A DNA stretch of 64,000 nt. It comes from Solirubrobacteraceae bacterium (GTDB lineage Bacteria > Actinomycetota > Thermoleophilia > Solirubrobacterales > Solirubrobacteraceae). Where the stretch lies: positions 42,458 to 106,457 of the forward strand of contig JAGIBJ010000084.1 in the NCBI GenBank assembly GCA_017744415.1. The letters run 5' to 3'. This document shows, one piece after another, positions 24,637-32,712 of the stretch. Position 1 is the stretch's first letter; every line of letters begins with the position of its first letter. The position numbers were made by a program, and so were the translations under genes. The notes under the pieces are model-generated. The model was not told where the DNA came from, searched no databases, and was given only the letters and a program-made list of their open reading frames with translations.

Positions 24637-25683
24637 CTAGGCCGATTCGGCGTTGAGCTCGTCGGTGATCTCCCCGACGAGCTCTTCGAGCACGTCTTCG
24701 AGCGCGACGAGGCCGAGCACGGTCCCGGAGCCGTCGGTGACCGTGGCGAGGTGGGCGCCGGTGCGCTGGAGCGTGGCAAGGACGTCGCGCAGGCGGTCGG
24801 TCTCGTCGACGCTCGGCAGCGAGCGGATGAGGTCCATCGACACCTCCTCGTCGAGCGTGGCCGGATCGTCGCGGAGTACGTCCTTGAGGTGCAGGTAGCC
24901 GGAGAGCACCCCTTCGCGGTCAACGACGGGGAAGCGCGAGAAGCCCGTGCGTGCGACGGCGTCCTCCACGGCTCGGGGCGTCGTGTGGACGGGCAGGGTG
25001 ACGACCTCGTCGATCGGCAGGAGCACCGTGCGGGCCATGCGCTCCTCGAACTCGAGCGCGCCGGTGAGGAGCTGCTCCTCGTGGTCGTCGAGGAGGCCCT
25101 CACGGAGCGATTCGGCCACGAGCCCGGCCACCTCGTCACGGGTGAAGGCGCTCGCGACCTCGTCCTTGGGCTCGACCCGCAGCGCGCGCAGAATGCCGTT
25201 GGCGGAACCGTTCGTGAGCGCGATGATCGGCCGCGTGGCACGAGCGATCCACACCAGCGCGGGCGTGAGGAGGAGCGCGTAACGATCCGGGGCAGCGAGG
25301 GCCATGTTCTTCGGCACCATCTCGCCGATCACGACGTGCAGCGAGACGATCAGCGCGAGGGCGATCGCGAACGAGACCGGGTGCAAGAGCGACTCGGGGA
25401 TGCCGGCGGTCTCGAACCACCCCTCGAGCACGTGCGCGACGGCCGGCTCGCCGAGCGAACCCAGGCCGAGCGAGCAGACGGTGATGCCGAGCTGTGCGCA
25501 GGCGAGCATCACGGAGACGCGCTCCATCGCGCGCAGCGTGGTGCGTGCCGAGCGCTGCCCTTCGAGCGCCTTCGGCTCGATCGCGGTGCGGCGCGCGGAG
25601 ATCAGCGCGAATTCCGCGCCGACGAAGAACGCGTTGGCGAAGAGCAGCAGGACGGTGAGTCCGATGAGCGTGAGGTCGCTCAT
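24637..25683 (-). CDS. CNNM/CorC-type membrane protein with CBS domains (short form)
   Basis: 348-aa protein of the HlyC/CorC (CNNM) family. Residues 1-~190 are the DUF21 transmembrane domain (FANAFFVGAEFALISARRT, EMVPKNMALAAPDR); residues ~205-340 form a CBS pair ending LVALEDVLEELVGEI-x-DE. The C-terminal CorC/HlyC transporter-associated domain is absent, unlike the upstream partner. CNNM relatives export Mg2+ or couple it to Na+. Its ATG overlaps the stop of the partner gene by 4 nt; the two likely form a heteromeric complex, as commonly seen for paired DUF21 genes. Confidence 0.92.
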   Translation of the reverse strand: MSDLTLIGLTVLLLFANAFFVGAEFALISARRTAIEPKALEGQRSARTTLRAMERVSVMLACAQLGITVCSLGLGSLGEPAVAHVLEGWFETAGIPESLLHPVSFAIALALIVSLHVVIGEMVPKNMALAAPDRYALLLTPALVWIARATRPIIALTNGSANGILRALRVEPKDEVASAFTRDEVAGLVAESLREGLLDDHEEQLLTGALEFEERMARTVLLPIDEVVTLPVHTTPRAVEDAVARTGFSRFPVVDREGVLSGYLHLKDVLRDDPATLDEEVSMDLIRSLPSVDETDRLRDVLATLQRTGAHLATVTDGSGTVLGLVALEDVLEELVGEITDELNAESA

Positions 25684-27068
25684 GCGCGGCGGCCCTCCTC
25701 GTCGCCGTTGCGGGGCTCACGGTCGTCGGCCTCGTCGTCTTCGTCGGGAATGTCCTCGAGGCTGACGTTGATCTTGTCGACTCGCAGGCCATGCATCTCG
25801 ACCGCGCGCAAGGTCACGCGCACGTCGGGCTGGTCGAAGCGCTCGACGACGATCTCGGCGGTATCGCCCTCGTCTGCGATGTGCTCGAGGTGCAGGGTGA
25901 GCAGGCCGGCGAGGGTCTCGTACTCCTCGTCCTCCGGGAGCGGCACGCCAATGATCTCGGAGGCCTCGTCCGGGCGCAGCAGGCCGGAGAGCAGCCAGCT
26001 GCCGTCGGGCTCGCGGCGGTAGGAGGCCTCGGTGTTGTCGTGCTCGTCGACCACGTCGCCGACGAGTTCCTCGATGAGGTCCTCCATCGTCACCACGCCG
26101 TCGATCGCGCCGAACTCGTCGACGACCACGGCCATCTGGAGCCGGCCTTCGCGCAGCAGCTCGAGGAGCGGATCGAGCTCGAGGCTGGAGGGCACGACGA
26201 CGGGCTCGACCATGATGTCGCCGACGGAGACGCGCTCGCGATCCTCCGCGTCGACCTCGACGACGTGCTTCACGTGCACGATGCCGACGACCTGGTCAAC
26301 GCCCTCCGGCACGACGGGGAAACGCGAGTGGCCCGTCTCCCGGGCGAGGCGGTAGACGGCGTTCACCGATTCGGTCGGCTCGATCGTGTGCATGCCGACG
26401 CGCGGCGTCATCGCATCGTCGGCGCGACGGTCGCCGAACGCGATCGTGCGGGTGACGAGCCGCGCGGTGCCCTGCTCGAGGGTGCCCTGCTCGGCCGAGC
26501 GGTTGACGAGCGACGCGAGCTCCTGCGGGGAGCGCGCCGAGGCCAGCTCCTCCTGCGGCTCGAGCCCCATGCGGCGCAGGATCCAGTTGGCCCAGCCGTT
26601 GAAGAGGCGGATCGGGCCGTGCACGATCGTCGTGAACCCCCGCTGGAAGCCCTGCACCGCGCGCACGACCTCGAGGGGCCTGGCGATGGCGAGGTTTTTC
26701 GGCACGAGCTCGCCGAAGACCATCGTGAGGATCGTCGAGAGGAAGAGGGCGATGGCGATCGACACGCCCTGCGAGAGGTCGCTGCCGAGGCCGAGATCGG
26801 CCAGCGGCGCGTCGATCAGCTCGGCGATCGCCGGCTCAGCAAGGAAGCCGATGGCGAGATTGGTGATCGTGATGCCGATCTGCGCGCCGGAGAGCTGCGT
26901 CGAGAGCGTCTTGAGCGCTGCGAGGCCGCCCTGGGCAGCGCGATCACCGCTCTCGGCGGCGCGCTCGAGCGTGGAACGGTCGACCGTGACGAGCGCGAAC
27001 TCGGCGGCCACGAAAAGACCGCACATCGCGATCAGCGCGAGCGCGGCCAGGAGGAGAAGCCACTCCAC
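25680..27068 (-). CDS. CNNM/CorC-type membrane protein with CBS and CorC_HlyC domains
   Basis: 462-aa protein: DUF21 membrane domain (MCGLFVAAEFALVTVDRS; GELVPKNLAIARPLE), CBS pair (TPRVGMHTIEP; SRFPVVPEGVDQVVGIVHVK; VDEFGAIDGVVTMEDLIEEL), then the CorC_HlyC domain (DGSWLLSGLLRPDEASEIIG) and an acidic tail. Characterised relatives handle Mg2+ (and possibly Co2+) efflux. GTG 27068 is the start used; it follows a possible 25-codon leader ORF whose stop is 3 nt before it. First gene of the two-gene unit with the shorter paralogue, overlap ATGA. Confidence 0.93.
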   Translation of the reverse strand: MEWLLLLAALALIAMCGLFVAAEFALVTVDRSTLERAAESGDRAAQGGLAALKTLSTQLSGAQIGITITNLAIGFLAEPAIAELIDAPLADLGLGSDLSQGVSIAIALFLSTILTMVFGELVPKNLAIARPLEVVRAVQGFQRGFTTIVHGPIRLFNGWANWILRRMGLEPQEELASARSPQELASLVNRSAEQGTLEQGTARLVTRTIAFGDRRADDAMTPRVGMHTIEPTESVNAVYRLARETGHSRFPVVPEGVDQVVGIVHVKHVVEVDAEDRERVSVGDIMVEPVVVPSSLELDPLLELLREGRLQMAVVVDEFGAIDGVVTMEDLIEELVGDVVDEHDNTEASYRREPDGSWLLSGLLRPDEASEIIGVPLPEDEEYETLAGLLTLHLEHIADEGDTAEIVVERFDQPDVRVTLRAVEMHGLRVDKINVSLEDIPDEDDEADDREPRNGDEEGRRA

Positions 27069-27071
27069 CGG

Positions 27072-27149
27072 TCAGTCCTGCGCGACGCGGCGCGGCTTCA
27101 GGCGCGGCTTGCGTTGCGGAGGGTGGTCGTCGTCCGAGGCGCTTGGCAT
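27072..27149 (-). CDS. Possible 25-aa leader peptide upstream of the CNNM operon
   Basis: ATG 27149 to TGA 27072 encodes a 25-aa peptide beginning MPSASDDDHPPQ and continuing with a K/R/P-rich stretch. Its stop is 3 nt before the GTG of the CNNM gene, in the same frame. A TATGGT -10-like box (minus strand, 27162-27167) lies 12 nt before the ATG. The order acidic-proline then basic residues resembles the Mg2+-sensing leader peptide MgtL of enterobacteria, and the downstream gene belongs to an Mg2+ transporter family. The open frame continues upstream into a long antisense shadow, so coding status is unproven. Confidence 0.3.
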   Translation of the reverse strand: MPSASDDDHPPQRKPRLKPRRVAQD

Positions 27150-27245
27150 GTGGTGGTGTGCACCATAGCCAGCCCGTCGGCCGCCTGCCGCAGAAGCTGG
27201 CCACACCGCCCAGCCCCAGCTTGGAAGACACGCCCTGCCCCTGTG

Positions 27246-27261
27246 CCATGTGGCCACATGG
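27246..27261. promoter_or_regulatory. 16-bp perfect palindrome upstream of the ATP-grasp cluster
   Basis: CCATGTGGCCACATGG is perfectly self-complementary. It lies in the 258-nt gap between the CNNM gene and the CP-ATP-grasp gene. A second, wider inverted repeat (AAGCTGG 27194-27200 / CCAGCTT 27216-27222) lies 5' of it. Candidate operator; no regulator gene is adjacent. Confidence 0.45.
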
Positions 27262-27326
27262 ACAAAGCGAGATGCCCGGACTTGCTCCGCCCGTCGTACG
27301 GGGAGCCGATCGGCGCGGGGCATGAT

Positions 27327-28991
27327 GTGGACCTGTCCTCGCAGGCCCCCATCTCCACCACCTCGAGTTCGGGTTATCAGCCGCCCACGGGCGGCGCACA
27401 AGACGAGATCTTCGCGCCCGACGGATCCCCACGCGACCACGCGCGCCGGCTCGCCAGCGAGCTCGCCGCGCTCGGTCCGGACGCGCTCGCCGACGCTGGC
27501 CGAAGGCGCGACGCGATCTTCGTGCAGCAGGGCATCACGTTCGATGCCACGGGCAAGGACGGCCCGGTGCGCGACCGCCCGTTCCCGCTCGACCTGGTGC
27601 CGCGCATTCTCACGGCGGCGGACTGGGAGTTCCTCGAGGCGGGCTTGCGGCAACGGATCACCGCGCTCAACCGCTTCATCGACGACGTCTACCACGACCG
27701 CGAGATCATCCGCGCGGGCATCGTCCCGTGGCAGCTGGTCGTGAGCCGTTCGCACTTCGCGCGCGCCGCGGCGGGCGTGCGTCCGCCAGGCGGCGTGTAC
27801 TGCCACGTCTCGGGCTGCGACCTCGTGCGCGACGGCGACGGCACCTGGCGGGTGCTGGAGGACAACGTCCGCACGCCGTCGGGCATCTCGTACGTGCTCG
27901 AGAACCGCGTCGCGATGACGCGCCTGCTCCCCCAGCTCTTCCAGCACTACCGCGTGCGGCCCGTCGACCAGTACCCGCAGCTGCTCGCCGGCGCGCTGCG
28001 TGCGGTGTCGCCGTCCTCGGAGGAGGAGGCGACCGTTGTCGTGTGGACGCCAGGCTCGCTGAACTCCGCGTACTTCGAGCACGCGTTCCTGGCCCGTCAG
28101 ATGGGCGTCGAGCTCGTCGAGGCCTCGGATCTCGTGGTTCGCGACGACGTGCTCTACATGCGCACCACCTCGGGCCTGCGCCGCGTGCACGCCGTCTACC
28201 GCCGGCTCGACGACGACTTCGTCGATCCGCTCGAGTTCCGCCCGGACTCGATGCTCGGCGTGCCCGGTCTCGTGCGCGCGTACCGCGCGGGCAACGTCGC
28301 CATCGCGAACGCGCTCGGCACGGGCGTCGCCGACGACAAGGCGATCTACCACTACGTGCCCGACATGATCCGGTTCTACCTGGGGGAGGATCCGATCCTC
28401 GCGAACGTGCAGACCTACCTCATGAGCGATCCGAACCTGCTCGAGATGGCCATGCAGCGCCGGCACGAACTCGTCTTCAAGCCGACGAACGAGTCGGGTG
28501 GCAAGGGCGTCTGCATCGGGCCGCGGTCGACGACCGAGGAGCTCGACCGCGTCGAGGCCGTCGTGCGTTCCAACCCGGACGAGTGGATCGCCCAGGAGCT
28601 CGTCAACCTCTCGACCGTGCCCACCGCAGGGCCCGACGGGCGGCTCGCGCCGCGGCACGTCGATCTGCGGCCGTTCGCCGTGTTCGGCGAGAAGCTCCAG
28701 ATCATCCCGGGCGGACTCACGCGCGTCGCGATGGTCGAGGGGTCGATGATCGTGAACTCCTCGCAGGGCGGCGGTTCGAAGGACACGTGGGTGCTCGAAG
28801 ACGGCGCCAGCACGCCGGGCGCCGAGGCCGAGGCCGACGTGCAGCGGATCGTGTCGCCGACGATGCCGCAGCTGCGTTATGGCAGCGAGTGGCACAGCCA
28901 GCAACAGCAACAGCAGCAGCAGCAGGCCGAGGTCGACGAGGCCAACCGGATCCTCGCCGAGGCGTTCGCCCCCACCTCCGAGGAGGACTAG
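27327..28991 (+). CDS. Circularly permuted ATP-grasp protein (DUF404/DUF407)
   Basis: 554-aa CP-ATP-grasp type 2 protein, predicted to form an amide or peptide bond using ATP. Typical segments: GITFDATGKDGPVRDRPFPLD, SGCDLVRDGDGTWRVLEDN, VFKPTNESGGKGVCIGP, DEWIAQELVNLSTVPT, LRPFAVFGE. Near the C-terminus is a run of nine Gln (28899-28925). It is followed without a gap by alpha-E and then transglutaminase-like genes, a trio widely conserved in bacteria and predicted to make or modify a small peptide. Start is uncertain: GTG 27327 or ATG 27258; neither has a good ribosome site, and a CATGAT box abuts the former. Confidence 0.9.
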   Translation: MDLSSQAPISTTSSSGYQPPTGGAQDEIFAPDGSPRDHARRLASELAALGPDALADAGRRRDAIFVQQGITFDATGKDGPVRDRPFPLDLVPRILTAADWEFLEAGLRQRITALNRFIDDVYHDREIIRAGIVPWQLVVSRSHFARAAAGVRPPGGVYCHVSGCDLVRDGDGTWRVLEDNVRTPSGISYVLENRVAMTRLLPQLFQHYRVRPVDQYPQLLAGALRAVSPSSEEEATVVVWTPGSLNSAYFEHAFLARQMGVELVEASDLVVRDDVLYMRTTSGLRRVHAVYRRLDDDFVDPLEFRPDSMLGVPGLVRAYRAGNVAIANALGTGVADDKAIYHYVPDMIRFYLGEDPILANVQTYLMSDPNLLEMAMQRRHELVFKPTNESGGKGVCIGPRSTTEELDRVEAVVRSNPDEWIAQELVNLSTVPTAGPDGRLAPRHVDLRPFAVFGEKLQIIPGGLTRVAMVEGSMIVNSSQGGGSKDTWVLEDGASTPGAEAEADVQRIVSPTMPQLRYGSEWHSQQQQQQQQQAEVDEANRILAEAFAPTSEED

Positions 28992-29969
28992 ATGCTCTCC
29001 CGCATTGCGCAGGAGCTGTTCTGGCTCGGCCGCAACGTCGCGCGCGCCGAGCACACCGCGAGGATGCTCGACGGCGTCTTCCAGGCCAGCCTGCAGAGCA
29101 ATCGCGACGGGTTCGGCTCGGGCTCCGTGCAGCTCGGTTGGCGCTCGATCCTCGCGATCATGGGCGCCGACCCAGGCAGCGAGGTGGAGCGCGAGGAGGT
29201 CATGCGCCGCATGACCATCGACCACGGTGAGCCGGCCTCGGTGATCAGCTGCGTGGCGCGTGCCCGCGAGAGCGCGCGCACCGTGCGCGACGTGATCTCC
29301 GCCGAGATGTGGGAGGCGATCAACACCACGAACCTGCGCCTGTCCGACCCCGATGTCGAGCGGCGCCTGGAGCTCGGCCCCTACAACTTCTTCCAGGAGG
29401 TCAAGGAGCGCAGCGCGCTGTTCTGGGGCCTCAACTCGCGCACGATGCTGCGCGACGAGGCGCGCGCGTTCCTCGTCGCCGGCGGCCGGTTCGAGTCGGC
29501 CGACATGATCCTGCGCATGCTCCGCGTCACCCTGCCCGCGCCGGGCACGGAGTCGCACGAGAGCGAGAGCGGCCCGACGGGCCTCCTCGACGGCCAGGCA
29601 CAGGCACTGCTGCAGGCCGTCGGCGGGTTCCAGGCGTTCCGTCGCGCCGTGCCCTCGCCCCCGCACGCGGGCCCCGTCGCCCGCTTCCTGCTCTACGAAC
29701 GCGCCTACCCGGATTCGGTTGCGGCCTCCGTCGACGCGGTGCAGCAGGCACTGCTCGACGCCGACCTCGATCCGCGCCACTCTGATCCGGTGCTGCGCCT
29801 CGCGCGCCTCGGCGCCGACATCGAGTTCCGTGGCCGCATCGCTCTCGACCATGCGAGCATCGCCGAGACGTGCGAGCTCGTGCAGCGCGAGCTGATGCTC
29901 GTCGACGCCGACATCGCCGGCCGCTACTTCGTCGGCTCCACCTCGCCCGCCGGCACGGTGCTCGCATGA
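28992..29969 (+). CDS. Alpha-E domain protein
   Basis: 325-aa all-helical alpha-E protein. The family start MLSRIAQELFWLGRNVARAE-HTARML and repeated ExxxxR-like helices (EVKERSALFWGLNSRTMLRDE) are seen. Its role is unknown; genes encoding it nearly always accompany CP-ATP-grasp and transglutaminase genes, suggesting a partner or substrate-handling subunit. ATG 28992 immediately follows the TAG of the ATP-grasp gene, and its own stop overlaps the next start (ATGA). Confidence 0.93.
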   Translation: MLSRIAQELFWLGRNVARAEHTARMLDGVFQASLQSNRDGFGSGSVQLGWRSILAIMGADPGSEVEREEVMRRMTIDHGEPASVISCVARARESARTVRDVISAEMWEAINTTNLRLSDPDVERRLELGPYNFFQEVKERSALFWGLNSRTMLRDEARAFLVAGGRFESADMILRMLRVTLPAPGTESHESESGPTGLLDGQAQALLQAVGGFQAFRRAVPSPPHAGPVARFLLYERAYPDSVAASVDAVQQALLDADLDPRHSDPVLRLARLGADIEFRGRIALDHASIAETCELVQRELMLVDADIAGRYFVGSTSPAGTVLA

Positions 29970-30859
29970 ACTACGACATCCACTACCTCATCGAGTACAC
30001 GTACTCGGGCACGGTCACCGACAACCTCAACACGCTCCGCGTGCGCCCGGCCAACACGGCGACCCAGCGCTGCGACGAGTTCAAGGTGCGCCTCGATCCG
30101 GAGGCCCGCCTCACCCGGCACATCGACTACTTCGGTGCCGAGGTGCTCGAATTCGGCGTCGCCCGCCCGCACGACCGGCTGCGGATCGACATCAACGCGC
30201 GCGTGGCGACCTCGCCGCCGCCCGAACCGCCGACGGGCATCTGGCAGTCGCTCGGCGCCGATCCCTACCAGCTCGCCGGCACCGAATACCTCCAGCCGGC
30301 CCCGGATCAACCTGACGATGCGGCGATCGCCGACCTGGCTGCGGCGATCTATGGCGACACCCCGCTGCAGACGGTCCTCAATCTCTGCCAGGTGGTGCCG
30401 GACCGATTCACCTATCTCCCGGGCGCCACCTACGTCGGCTCGACGATCGACGATCTGCTCGCCGGCGGCGCCGGCGTCTGCCAGGACTTCGCGCACCTCT
30501 CGCTCGTGCTTCTGCGCTACCACGGCATTGCCGCGCGGTACGTGTCGGGCTACCTCTTCTCGACCGGTGAGAACCGCTCGGCCGACGAGCTCGTGCCGAG
30601 CACCATCGAGTCGGTCGAGGTCGCCACGCACGCCTGGGTCGAGGTGCTCCTCCCCGGTGGCGACGGCGGCGGCGAGCCACGCTGGGTCGGCGTCGACCCG
30701 ACGAACCGCCGGCTCGTCGGCGAGGCGCACGTGAAGATCGGCCACGGCCGCCACTACACCGACGTGCCGCCCACGAAGGGCGTCTACTTCGGCGCGGCGA
30801 CGTCGATGCTCGAGGCGAAGGTCACCATGACCCGCCTCGACCCGAGCGCCGCGATCTAG
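29966..30859 (+). CDS. Transglutaminase-like cysteine protease-fold protein
   Basis: 297-aa protein with the bacterial transglutaminase-like N-terminal beta region (MNYDIHYLIEYTYSGTVTDN...LRVRP) and the catalytic Cys-His-Asp triad: GVCQDFAHL, THAWVEV and VGVDPTNRR. Members act as peptidases or cross-linkers; in this cluster it probably cleaves or processes the peptide made by the ATP-grasp enzyme (inference). ATG 29966 overlaps the alpha-E stop by 4 nt. The 80-nt gap to the next convergent gene holds a weak hairpin (30881-30900). Confidence 0.93.
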   Translation: MNYDIHYLIEYTYSGTVTDNLNTLRVRPANTATQRCDEFKVRLDPEARLTRHIDYFGAEVLEFGVARPHDRLRIDINARVATSPPPEPPTGIWQSLGADPYQLAGTEYLQPAPDQPDDAAIADLAAAIYGDTPLQTVLNLCQVVPDRFTYLPGATYVGSTIDDLLAGGAGVCQDFAHLSLVLLRYHGIAARYVSGYLFSTGENRSADELVPSTIESVEVATHAWVEVLLPGGDGGGEPRWVGVDPTNRRLVGEAHVKIGHGRHYTDVPPTKGVYFGAATSMLEAKVTMTRLDPSAAI

Positions 30860-30939
30860 CGATCGCAGGTTGGGGCGGGTCGCTGCCGGTGATCGCAGCG
30901 GTATGCGGCCGAGAGCCGTAACCAGCTCGGACCTGCGAG

Positions 30940-31128
30940 CTATTCGTCGCCGGCGCGGGCTTCGCGCTCGGCGTGGATGCGGCGCAGCTCGTCGGCCTCG
31001 CCGGATGCTTCGCGCTCGGCCTGGCGGCGTGCGAGCGCCGCCTGCTGCGTGCGGAACGTGGTGATAGCGCCGTAGACGAGGCCCACGATGACCAGCAGGC
31101 CGATGACGATGGCAAGCGCGGCGCTCAT
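30940..31128 (-). CDS. Small single-pass membrane protein
   Basis: 62 aa: one N-terminal hydrophobic helix (LAIVIGLLVIVGLVYGAI) followed by a charged helical tail rich in Ala, Arg and Glu. AAGGTGAT lies just before ATG 31128, a good ribosome site, which supports it as real. Family not recognised. It shares strand with the DUF4234 gene upstream (46-nt gap) and may be cotranscribed. Confidence 0.65.
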   Translation of the reverse strand: MSAALAIVIGLLVIVGLVYGAITTFRTQQAALARRQAEREASGEADELRRIHAEREARAGDE

Positions 31129-31174
31129 GCCATCACCTTAGGCGCCGGTTCGCTCGACGCCGCGGGGTTGCCGC

Positions 31175-31693
31175 TCACTCGCCGCCGGGGATGCCGGGAA
31201 CGCTCACCGACGACGAGCCGGTGGGGCTCGCCGGCGGCGTTCCGGGGGCGGTGAAGGCGGCGGCTTGGGCCTGCTGCGGCGCGCCGGGCTGGCGGCGCCA
31301 CACCTTGTTGAGCTCGTTCTGCAGGTAGCCCGTGAACACGAACCCGAGAACGATGTAGAGGAGCACGGCAAGGAGTCCGTTCCCTCGCTCAGTCTCCTGC
31401 ACTCCGGTGAGTTCTTGCGCAAGCTTCATGCGCTTCCACGTGCCGTAGGCGGAGAAGAACGGCGGCAGGATGAGGAGCATGCCGAGCGTCACGGCCAAAA
31501 GGGACGTGCCCGGACTCGTTCCAAGATCGCTGCGGCCGGTCTTGGTGCCGAGATCCCGCATCTCGCGATTGATCTTGTACCACCACACGAAGTAGTAGAT
31601 CCCGAACGTCACGAACGGCAACAGGGCAGGCCCGAAGACGCTTCGAATCTTCGCCTCTTCGGGACCACCGGCAATGGGAACGACGTCGGCCAT
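31175..31693 (-). CDS. DUF4234 membrane protein
   Basis: 172-aa protein. IRSVFGPALLPFVTFGIYYF followed by VWWYKINREMRDLG is the DUF4234 signature; three hydrophobic stretches are visible, and the C-terminal 40 residues are Pro/Ala/Ser-rich and probably disordered. Function unknown. ATG 31693 is preceded by TACGTT (31700-31705) at 6 nt, a leaderless geometry; its -10 box is only 20 bp from the divergent -10 box of the beta-lactamase-fold gene. A longer frame to 31993 is a shadow of that gene. Confidence 0.82.
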   Translation of the reverse strand: MADVVPIAGGPEEAKIRSVFGPALLPFVTFGIYYFVWWYKINREMRDLGTKTGRSDLGTSPGTSLLAVTLGMLLILPPFFSAYGTWKRMKLAQELTGVQETERGNGLLAVLLYIVLGFVFTGYLQNELNKVWRRQPGAPQQAQAAAFTAPGTPPASPTGSSSVSVPGIPGGE

Positions 31694-31739
31694 GGCGCGA
31701 ACGTACCACGCGTCGCCGGCGACGCTACGGTCTTGGACG

Positions 31740-32624
31740 ATGGGTGTCAGCGGACAGGTGACAAGGCGAGCCGCGCTCGTCACGTCGCTCGTCACCGCGG
31801 CTGCACTCGGCCCGAGCGCGGCGGTTGCCGTCACGACACCAGCGGCCCCGATCCAGGCGACGACGGCTGCCCCGAGCCCCACTCCGGCTCCCGCGCCGAC
31901 GCTCCGCACTTGGCGGCCCGGCATCGAGGCCGCGCAGCGCTTCGCGGCCACCCGCCCCGGGCGCGTGCGCTGGGCGGTGCTCGACCAGACCACCGGCCGG
32001 CGCTGGAACTACCGCGCGCACGAGCAGGTCAGCGGCCTGAGCCTGCTCAAGACGCTGCTAGTGGTGACCTACCTGCGGCGTGGCGCCGTGCAGGACGCCC
32101 CACTCACCGCCCGCGCCCGGAGGCTGCTCCCGCCGATGATCCGCAGGTCGGCCAATGGGCCGGCCACTGAACTCGTAGGCCAGCTCGGGCCGGCCGCAAT
32201 CGCACGCGCCGGGCGCGCCGCGGGCATGGGCCGCGTGCACGTGGTGCGGCCATGGGGCACCACGCAGACCACGGCGGCATCGCAGGTGGCGCTGTTCTCT
32301 CGGCTACCCGGGCTCATCCCCGCGCGGCACCGCGACTACGCCATGGGCCTCCTCGGGTCGATCGTCCCGTCGCAGCGCTGGGGTATTGGCGCCGTGCAGC
32401 TTCCAGCCGGCTGGAAGCTCTACCTCAAGGGCGGCTGGGGCTCGGGTACCGGCCTCGCCGACCACCAGACAGGCCTGCTCGTCCGGGCCGCCGATCCCGT
32501 CGCCGGCCGGCCACAGCAGCGCGTGGTGCTCTCGATCACCACCACCGGCCACCCCAGCCACGAGCGCGCGAAGGCCACGCTGCGCGGCGTCGCCGCCCGC
32601 CTCCTCGCTGGCCTGCCCGGCTGA
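31740..32624 (+). CDS. Secreted beta-lactamase/transpeptidase-fold serine hydrolase
   Basis: 294-aa exported protein: N-terminus MGVSGQVTRRAALVTSLVTA with twin-arginine-like RR and a hydrophobic core, then a Thr/Pro-rich linker. The class A-like core shows WAVLDQTTGRRW, S-x-x-K as SLLK in QVSGLSLLKTLL, SANGPAT in place of SDN, and a KGGWGSGTG segment in place of KTG. The E166 omega loop of true class A beta-lactamases is not evident, so it is more likely a peptidoglycan-related or inactive relative than a resistance enzyme. ATG 31740 follows TACGGT at 8 nt. Confidence 0.75.
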   Translation: MGVSGQVTRRAALVTSLVTAAALGPSAAVAVTTPAAPIQATTAAPSPTPAPAPTLRTWRPGIEAAQRFAATRPGRVRWAVLDQTTGRRWNYRAHEQVSGLSLLKTLLVVTYLRRGAVQDAPLTARARRLLPPMIRRSANGPATELVGQLGPAAIARAGRAAGMGRVHVVRPWGTTQTTAASQVALFSRLPGLIPARHRDYAMGLLGSIVPSQRWGIGAVQLPAGWKLYLKGGWGSGTGLADHQTGLLVRAADPVAGRPQQRVVLSITTTGHPSHERAKATLRGVAARLLAGLPG

Positions 32625-32625
32625 G

Positions 32626-32662
32626 CCACCCCCTACCCCCGGGCGCACGCACCTAGGGGTGG
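32626..32662 (+). terminator. Hairpin after the beta-lactamase-fold gene
   Basis: CCACCCCCTA pairs with TAGGGGTGG (32654-32662) with one bulged C, directly after the stop at 32624. No U-tract. It also precedes the MFS gene and could affect its leader. Confidence 0.4.
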
Positions 32663-32712
32663 GCGCCGAGCGGCGGCCATCGGATTGGGGAAGAACTTTG
32701 GGGAGGTGCCCG

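Noticed and set aside
25791..27257. 1066-aa plus-strand frame covering the CNNM region
   Set aside because: Only the last ~555 codons are the ATP-grasp protein; the rest is antisense to the CNNM gene with His/Arg/Asp-rich shadow composition.
27150..29852. Large minus-strand frame opposite the ATP-grasp and alpha-E genes
   Set aside because: Antisense shadow; no domain recognised. Only the 25-codon 3' part was kept as a leader candidate.
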